Below are positions 58,766-64,000 of a stretch of DNA of 64,000 bases, in pieces. The translations under genes and the position numbers were made by a program. The notes under the pieces were generated by a model, which was given only the letters and a program-made list of their open reading frames with translations, was not told where the DNA came from and ran no database searches. This DNA is from Pseudomonas lini (lineage in GTDB: Bacteria; Pseudomonadota; Gammaproteobacteria; Pseudomonadales; Pseudomonadaceae): assembly GCF_030812475.1 (NCBI RefSeq), contig NZ_JAUSSR010000013.1:62001-126000 (forward strand). The letters run 5' to 3'. Each line of letters begins with the position of its first letter. Position 1 is the stretch's first letter.

Positions 58766-59998
58766 TCAGGCCAATCGCTGTGCCTTCTCTACTTCACCCA
58801 GGCATGCAGCGGCAGTAAACAGCACATCCGTGGACGAATTCAGCGCGGTCTCCGCCGAATCCTGCAACACCCCGATGATGAATCCAACCGCCACCACCTG
58901 CATCGCGATTTCACTCGGGATGCCGAACAAACTGCACGCCAGTGGAATCAGCAGCAACGACCCACCGGCCACGCCCGAAGCGCCACAGGCACAGATCGCC
59001 GCGACCACGCTCAGCAGGATGGCCGTTGGAATATCCACCGCAATACCCAGGGTATGCACGGCCGCCAGGGTCAGCACGGTAATGGTGATCGCCGCGCCAG
59101 CCATGTTGATGGTGGCGCCCAGCGGGATCGACACCGAGTAGGTGTCTTCATGCAGGCCCAGGCGCTTGCTCAACTCCAGGTTGACCGGAATGTTCGCCGC
59201 CGAACTGCGCGTGAAAAACGCGGTGATGCCGCTTTCCCGCAGGCACATCAACACCAGCGGATAGGGGTTGCGGCGCAGTTTCCAGAACACGATCATCGGG
59301 TTCATCACCAGCGCCACGAACAGCATGCAGCCCAGCAGCACGGCCAGCAGCTGCAGGTAGCCGAGCAGGGCGCCGAAACCGGACGTGGCGAGGGTCGATG
59401 CCACCAGGCCAAAAATCCCCAGCGGCGCGAAGCGAATCACCAGGCGCACGATCAGGGTCACGCCGTTGGACAAGTCGCCGAGCACCTCGCGGGTGGTGTC
59501 ACCGGCATGGCGAATGGCAATGCCCATGCCGATCGCCCAGGCCAGGATGCCGATGAAGTTGGCGTTCATCAAGGCGCTGACCGGGTTGTCGACCACGCTC
59601 AGCAACAGGCTCTGCAGCACTTCACTGATGCCGCCCGGGGCGGTCACCGCGACGTCGTGAGTGACGAGCACCAGACTGGAAGGGAACATCATGCTGGCAG
59701 CGACCGCGACCACCGCGGCGGCAAAGGTGCCCAGCAGGTACAGGAACAGAATCGGCCGGATGTGGGTTTCCTGGCCGTGCTTATGGTTGGCGATCGACGC
59801 CATGACCAGCACGAACACCAGGATCGGTGCGACGGCTTTCAGGGCCGAGACGAAGACTTTGCCGATGAACGCCGTAGACTTCGCCACGTCGGGCGCGACC
59901 AGCGCCAGGACAATCCCGGCGATCAGGCCGATGATGATTTGCGAGACCAGGCTCAAGCGTGTCAAACGATGCAATAGCGAAGGGGATGAAGCGGTCAT
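58766..59998 (-). CDS. sstT: Serine/threonine:Na+ symporter SstT
   Basis: The 410-residue inner-membrane protein of the DAACS family imports serine and threonine with sodium. LVSQIIIGLIAGIVLALVAP and VLVMASIANHKHGQ open it; FFTRSSAANIPVNLELSKRL is the S-S-A-A-N-x-P serine-rich hairpin, and SIPLGATINMAGAAITITVL is the N-M-D/A-G signature in helix 7. GASGVAGGSLLLIPLACSLF is the second re-entrant loop. Length fits SstT (414 in E. coli). It is preceded by a REP array and divergent from the MFS gene. Confidence 0.94.
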   Translation of the reverse strand: MTASSPSLLHRLTRLSLVSQIIIGLIAGIVLALVAPDVAKSTAFIGKVFVSALKAVAPILVFVLVMASIANHKHGQETHIRPILFLYLLGTFAAAVVAVAASMMFPSSLVLVTHDVAVTAPGGISEVLQSLLLSVVDNPVSALMNANFIGILAWAIGMGIAIRHAGDTTREVLGDLSNGVTLIVRLVIRFAPLGIFGLVASTLATSGFGALLGYLQLLAVLLGCMLFVALVMNPMIVFWKLRRNPYPLVLMCLRESGITAFFTRSSAANIPVNLELSKRLGLHEDTYSVSIPLGATINMAGAAITITVLTLAAVHTLGIAVDIPTAILLSVVAAICACGASGVAGGSLLLIPLACSLFGIPSEIAMQVVAVGFIIGVLQDSAETALNSSTDVLFTAAACLGEVEKAQRLA

Positions 59999-60272
59999 AA
60001 AACGACATCTCTGATTTTATTAAGTGCTGGGTAGCGCGGCATCAATGCCACTCGAGGGCTGATAAGCAGGTATCGCAGGGCGCGGACTTTATCACAGCGT
60101 CGTCCTGATCCTTCAGAGCTGTGACGATCTGCCGCCCGCGTGTTAAACGAGAAAGGCAGGTTCGTGCAACCGCCCGCGGAATCACTCTGTTAAGATGGCC
60201 CATCCTCACTTTCATGTTCTGCCAGCGGGCCTTCGGGCTGTCGCTGGTGTCGTCGTTTTCCTGGAGTTCTGC

Positions 60273-61427
60273 ATGCTGTTGCCCATCCTTCTGTTGTCCG
60301 CTGCCGGTTTCACGGTATTGACCACGGAATTCGTCATCGTCGGCCTGTTGCCGGCCATCGCCCGCGACCTTGATGTCAGCATCCCGCAAGCGGGTTTGCT
60401 GGTGACCTTGTTCGCCTTCACCGTCGCCGCCTTCGGACCCTTCCTCACCGCATACTTCGCCAGGTTCGAGCGACGCAAGCTGTTCATTTCGGTGCTGATC
60501 ATGTTCGGCCTGGCCAACACCCTGGCGGCGTTTGCCCCGAACATCTGGGTGATGGCCATCGCCCGCCTGATTCCCGCGCTCGGGTTACCGGTGTTCTGGG
60601 CCCTGGCCAGCGAAACGGCAGTGGACATCGTCGGACCGGACTTCGCCGGTCGCGCCATCGCCAAGATCGGTTTCGGGATTGTCTGCGCCACGGTGTTCGG
60701 CATTCCGGTGGGCACACTGATTTCCGACGCGTTCGGCTGGCGCAGTGCCTTCGGCCTCCTGGCGGTGATCGCCTTCGCCAAGGCGCTGCTGCTGTTCATT
60801 TACCTGCCGTCCACCAACCTGCATCAGCATCAAGTGAGCTTTCGTTCGCAGTTCAAGATCCTGCGCAGCCCGCTGATGATCGGCCATGTGCTGTTGTCGA
60901 TCCTGGTGTTCAGCGGCATGTTCACCGCCTACACCTACCTGGCGGACATCCTCGAGCGCCTGGCCGGTTTCAACGGCACGGTGGTCGGCTGGTGCCTGAT
61001 GGGCTTCGGCGCGGTGGGGCTGATCGGCAACTCACTGGGTGGCCGCGCAGTGGATCGTCACCCACTGATCGCGTCGGTGACCTTCTGCGCGTTCATGATT
61101 GCCGGCATGGTCGCGCTGGTGCCGAACATTCACTCGCCGCTGGGCCTGGCGGCGGCGATGGGGATCTGGGGCGTGACCCAGGCGGCCTTGTTCCTGGTCA
61201 GCCATGTACGTTTGATGAAAGCGGCACCCGAGGCGCCGGCCTTTGCCGCGTCGTTGAACATTGCCGGGGCCAACCTCGGGATCGGCCTGGGCGCCATGGT
61301 CGGTGGCCGGGTGATCAATAGCGTCGGCCTGCAAGGGCTGGGTTTTGCCGCGGCCGCTTTTATCCTGGTCTCGATCCTGCTGGCCATGGCGCTGATGACC
61401 TTCAAGCCCCGGGAAGTCTGCGCCTGA
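60273..61427 (+). CDS. MFS transporter, DHA1-type drug/sugar efflux family
   Basis: The 384-residue protein starts at the ATG at 60273 with GGAG upstream; the frame extends to 60195 without a ribosome site. Twelve membrane segments are traced. TEFVIVGLLPAIARDLDVSI with PQAGLLVTLFAFTVAAFGPF is the typical DHA1 opening of the AraJ/YdhP kind, RLIPALGLPVFWALASETAV the motif C-like helix, and GRAVDRHPLI the central loop. Substrate unknown. It meets the convergent nhaR gene with a gap of four bases. Confidence 0.9.
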   Translation: MLLPILLLSAAGFTVLTTEFVIVGLLPAIARDLDVSIPQAGLLVTLFAFTVAAFGPFLTAYFARFERRKLFISVLIMFGLANTLAAFAPNIWVMAIARLIPALGLPVFWALASETAVDIVGPDFAGRAIAKIGFGIVCATVFGIPVGTLISDAFGWRSAFGLLAVIAFAKALLLFIYLPSTNLHQHQVSFRSQFKILRSPLMIGHVLLSILVFSGMFTAYTYLADILERLAGFNGTVVGWCLMGFGAVGLIGNSLGGRAVDRHPLIASVTFCAFMIAGMVALVPNIHSPLGLAAAMGIWGVTQAALFLVSHVRLMKAAPEAPAFAASLNIAGANLGIGLGAMVGGRVINSVGLQGLGFAAAAFILVSILLAMALMTFKPREVCA

Positions 61428-61431
61428 CGCT

Positions 61432-62331
61432 TCACAGCGCGGTGAACAGTTCCCGTCGGGCCCCTTCGGTAATGGCGACAATGCCGGGGTGCTTGACCTT
61501 GCGTTCCACGGAAATGGCGTAGAACGACTCGGTGACGGCGTTGGTCTGGCCAATCGACTCCACGCCGTATTGGCGTTTGACCTCGTCGGCGATCACGCTC
61601 GGGCCGATGAAAATCCCGCTGCCGGATTGACCGAAAGCCTGCATCAAGGCGCTGTCGTCGAACTCGCCGACAATGCGGGGCTGGATCTGCTGCTCGGCAA
61701 ACCAGCGCTGCAAGCGACTGCGCACCACGGTTTCCGGCCCGGGAATCAATAGCGGTGCGCCGTGCAGGCTGCGCGGAAAATCCTGGCCGTACTGTGCCGC
61801 CAGTGAAGGGGTGGCAAAAAAGCTGATTCCGCATTCGCCGAGCTTCTGGCTGTAGCCCTTGATGTCCAGGTGCGAGGGCATCGGGCTGTCGGAAATCACA
61901 AGGTCCAGGCGCTGGATCGCCAGGTCGGCGAGCAAACGTTCGAGTTTGTCTTCACGGCAGGCGATGCGCAGCGGCTCGCTCAACTCCATGGTCGGCGCGA
62001 TCAGCCGATAGACGATGGATTTGGGCACCACGTCCGCCACGCCCACCCGGAACAGAATCTGTTGCTCGTTGGGCTGTGCCCGCAACATCAATTCCAGCTC
62101 GCCGCCCAGCTGGAACATCTGTTCGGCGTAGGGCAGGGTCTGGCGCCCGGCCTCCGTCAGCTCCAGCTGGCGGCCAACCCGGCGAAACAACTCGATGCCA
62201 TAGGTTTGCTCAAGCAGGGAGATCTGCCCGCTGATGGTCTGCGGCGTCAGGTTCAACTGCTCGCAGGCGCGCACGATGCTGCCGGTCTTGGCCACCACCC
62301 AGAAGTAGTGCAGCTGTCGGTAATTCAACAT
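61432..62331 (-). CDS. nhaR: LysR-type transcriptional activator NhaR
   Basis: The 299-residue regulator has the NhaR N-terminus MLNYRQLHYFWVVAKTGSIV with RACEQLNLTPQTISGQISLL, a characteristic P-Q-T-I-S recognition helix. The effector domain includes FRVGVADVVPKSIVYRLIAP and RLDLVISDSPMPSHLDIKGY. In E. coli NhaR senses Na+ and activates the nhaA antiporter; no antiporter gene is seen here, so its target lies elsewhere or is the neighbouring MFS gene. Gene name follows family similarity. Confidence 0.9.
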   Translation of the reverse strand: MLNYRQLHYFWVVAKTGSIVRACEQLNLTPQTISGQISLLEQTYGIELFRRVGRQLELTEAGRQTLPYAEQMFQLGGELELMLRAQPNEQQILFRVGVADVVPKSIVYRLIAPTMELSEPLRIACREDKLERLLADLAIQRLDLVISDSPMPSHLDIKGYSQKLGECGISFFATPSLAAQYGQDFPRSLHGAPLLIPGPETVVRSRLQRWFAEQQIQPRIVGEFDDSALMQAFGQSGSGIFIGPSVIADEVKRQYGVESIGQTNAVTESFYAISVERKVKHPGIVAITEGARRELFTAL

Positions 62332-62361
62332 TCTTTATATCCCCAAATCACACAAACCCCC

Positions 62362-62543
62362 TGTAGGAGCGAGCTCGCTCGCGATGGATTCAAGAGCCCC
62401 GCGTTTAACCAGTAAGCACGGGTTATCGTTGACGACCATCGCGAGCAAGCTTGCTCCTACAGAGCCCCGTGTTTAACCAGTCAGCACGGGTTATCGTTGA
62501 CGACCATCGTCGGAACACCGTCCGGAGCAAGCTTGCTCCTACA
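62362..62543. repeat. REP cluster including an insertion variant
   Basis: An inverted pair (62362-62461) with spacer GGGTTATCGTTGACGACCAT, then a repeat of that spacer followed by a variant element with the inserted TCGGAACACCGTCCG segment (to 62543). This fills the gap between nhaR and the small lipoprotein gene. Confidence 0.82.
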
Positions 62544-62693
62544 GGTACGCACACGGGATTTCGATAGTGAGTTCGTAAAAACCGAAGTATAGCAGCCGAA
62601 AATACGAATTTTCCTGAAGTGTCTGTCTCCCTAGAATGCTCCGCTATCGACGGGAGGCCTTTTCGGCTCTGTCTGTTCTATCGAGGAAACATC

Positions 62694-62936
62694 ATGAAGC
62701 TTAAAACCACGGCCTTGCTGATCACGTCTTTACTGGTACTGGCCGGTTGCGACCAGGCCGAGAAAAGCGCTCAACAACTGATGGGCAAGGCCGCCGAAAG
62801 CGCAAAACAAGCGATCGATGACACGCACAAAGCCGCCGAGCAAGCGATAAGCGACGCCACCGGCGGGTTGATCAGCAAAAAAGAACCATCGGCCGAAGAA
62901 AAACGCAAAGCCGAGTCTTCGTCCCAAGAAATCTAA
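62694..62936 (+). CDS. Small lipoprotein
   Basis: The 80-residue protein starts at the ATG at 62694 with GAGGAAAC upstream. MKLKTTALLITSLLVLAGC is a lipoprotein signal with lipobox LAG-C (Cys19) followed by Asp at +2, which in Enterobacteria would favour inner-membrane retention. The mature part is a charged amphipathic helix (QLMGKAAESAKQAIDDTHKA with AEQAISDATGG) ending in a Lys/Glu/Ser tail. Function unknown; it precedes the TerC-family gene by 28 bases and may be cotranscribed. Confidence 0.83.
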   Translation: MKLKTTALLITSLLVLAGCDQAEKSAQQLMGKAAESAKQAIDDTHKAAEQAISDATGGLISKKEPSAEEKRKAESSSQEI

Positions 62937-62964
62937 ACCGCCTTAAACGAGTCAGGACTGACCC

Positions 62965-63714
62965 ATGGAATACCTTTTAGAACTTGCTGCAAGCCCTACC
63001 GCCTGGGTCGCCCTGGCCACGTTGATCGTGATGGAAATCGTGCTCGGCATCGATAACCTGATCTTCATCTCGATCCTGACCAACAAACTGCCCGAGCAGC
63101 ATCGGCAGAAGGCGCGGCGCATCGGCATCGGCATGGCACTGATCCTGCGACTGGGGCTGTTGAGCACCATCGCGTTCATCGTCCAGCTGACCGAGCCGGT
63201 GATCGATATTCTCGGCCACGCGTTCTCCTGGAAAGACATGATCCTGATCGCCGGTGGCCTGTTCCTGTTGTGGAAGGCGACCACCGAAATCCATCACAGC
63301 ATGGACCCGGCGCCAGAAGATCCGAAGTCGGCGACCTCCACTGTGACCCTGGGTTTCGCCGCCGCGATCGGGCAGATCCTGATGCTGGACATGGTGTTCT
63401 CCATCGACAGCATCATCACCGCTGTCGGCATGACCGAGCATTTGCCGATCATGATCATTGCGGTAGTGGTGTCGGTGCTGGTGATGTTGCTGGCGGCTGA
63501 CCCGTTGGCCAGGTTCATCAACGACAACCCGACCGTGGTGATGCTGGCCCTGGGCTTCCTGATCATGATCGGCATGACCCTGATCGCCGAAGGCTTCGGC
63601 GCCCACGTACCGAAAGGCTACGTCTACGCGGCGATGGCATTCTCGGCCACGATCGAGGGGCTGAACATGATGTCCCGACGGGCGAAGCAGAAGAAGGTTG
63701 CCGCTCAAGCGTAA
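62965..63714 (+). CDS. TerC family membrane protein
   Basis: The 249-residue inner-membrane protein starts at the ATG at 62965 (AGGA upstream). Seven to eight membrane segments are visible. TLIVMEIVLGIDNLIFISIL is the first TerC signature, with the conserved E-x-x-L-G-x-D-N; IGQILMLDMVFSIDSIITAV is the matching D-x-x-F-S-x-D-S of the second half. The family includes tellurite-resistance TerC and the manganese exporters Alx and MeeF/MeeY; metal handling during membrane-protein secretion is known for relatives. The C-terminus is basic (RRAKQKKVAAQA). A terminator follows. Confidence 0.93.
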   Translation: MEYLLELAASPTAWVALATLIVMEIVLGIDNLIFISILTNKLPEQHRQKARRIGIGMALILRLGLLSTIAFIVQLTEPVIDILGHAFSWKDMILIAGGLFLLWKATTEIHHSMDPAPEDPKSATSTVTLGFAAAIGQILMLDMVFSIDSIITAVGMTEHLPIMIIAVVVSVLVMLLAADPLARFINDNPTVVMLALGFLIMIGMTLIAEGFGAHVPKGYVYAAMAFSATIEGLNMMSRRAKQKKVAAQA

Positions 63715-63730
63715 CCTGCACTGAACGAAA

Positions 63731-63769
63731 CGGCCGCCCGGACTCGCAAGAATCCGGGCGGCCGTTTTT
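63731..63769. terminator. Intrinsic terminator after the TerC gene
   Basis: CGGCCGCCCGGA/TCCGGGCGGCCG perfect 12-pair stem with a ten-base loop and five T. It lies between convergent genes. Confidence 0.9.
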
Positions 63770-63793
63770 GTTTGTACGACCGAAAAGCGCCTT

Positions 63794-63964
63794 TCAATGC
63801 GCGCTGGCGTGACGCGTGGCCGGTTTGTCGGTGGCGGCTGGCGACGCCGGTTGCACAGGAGGGTGATGGTGCCGGCGAGTTATGCGCAGGACGCCCCACA
63901 ACATGGCAGTAGCCACCGCCAGCCAACCGGCTACCAGCATTATTATGGTCATTGTCAGGCTCAT
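63794..63964 (-). CDS. Small single-pass membrane protein
   Basis: The 56-residue protein starts at the ATG at 63964 behind a strong GGAGGCACTG. MSLTMTIIMLVAGWLAVATA with MLWGVL is one membrane segment, followed by a basic His-rich stretch (RITRRHHHPP) and a Pro/Ala tail (VQPASPAATDKPATRHASAH). The N-terminus should face the periplasm. It shares the terminator at 63731-63769 with the convergent TerC gene. Function unknown. Confidence 0.7.
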   Translation of the reverse strand: MSLTMTIIMLVAGWLAVATAMLWGVLRITRRHHHPPVQPASPAATDKPATRHASAH

Positions 63965-64000
63965 CAGTGCCTCCTCCTTGCCCTTGCTCGGGCGAACACT

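Overview
The window is a stretch of chromosome from a Pseudomonas of the fluorescens group. The grounds are the lpxL/minCDE/rluA, folE/smr/prmB/aroC and sstT/nhaR neighbourhoods, GC-rich coding sequence, families largely confined to Pseudomonas (DUF3509, DUF6124) and very many REP elements of the TGTAGGAGC...GCTCCTACA type at gene ends. No rRNA, tRNA, CRISPR array, integrase or insertion sequence was seen.

Layout. 0-7 kb: the 5' part of an M18 aminopeptidase (apeB), a DXD glycosyltransferase-like protein, rluA, the minCDE division-site operon, divergent lpxL, and a patatin-like phospholipase. 7-16 kb: a purine-ring catabolism block on the minus strand, with two Tsx-like outer-membrane channels, an NCS2 urate/xanthine permease, puuD, allA, alc, uraD and puuE, facing divergent uraH (5-hydroxyisourate hydrolase). 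Together these take urate to glyoxylate and urea. 16-22 kb: an accessory patch with two large paralogous proteins of unknown function, one extended by an AT-rich C-terminal module that looks like a D12-class (Dam-like) adenine methyltransferase. 22-31 kb: LysE exporter, an AzgA-type purine permease sharing a TTGTATACAA palindrome with the puuE/uraH region, glutaredoxin, folE, smr, a cysteine-hydrolase relative, prmB, two proteins without clear role and aroC. 31-46 kb: MFS transporter, an acireductone dioxygenase homologue lacking three of its four metal ligands, DUF3509, acyl-CoA synthetase, ankyrin protein, a PstS-OmpA fusion, polB, DUF1810, aldo/keto reductase, a lipoprotein, TauE/SafE, VOC and DUF4174 proteins. 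46-50 kb: a second accessory patch with an orphan COG3950-type ATPase, a DUF6124 gene behind a strongly structured leader, ampC and a small acidic protein. 50-64 kb: DMT exporter with divergent LysR, trhP, perM-like, small hypotheticals, a Tyr/Pro-rich secreted protein, a shikimate-dehydrogenase-like protein, YceH, DUF1993, sstT, MFS, nhaR, a small lipoprotein, TerC and a small membrane protein.

The two signals most worth following are the candidate structured RNA ahead of the DUF6124 gene (47747-47972: two long crossing helices and twin hairpins with the same GGA loop on different stems), and the toxin-like paralogue pair at 16285-21796, whose smaller member is flanked by a duplicated fragment of the uraH 3' end. 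All statements come from reading the sequence; no database search was run.
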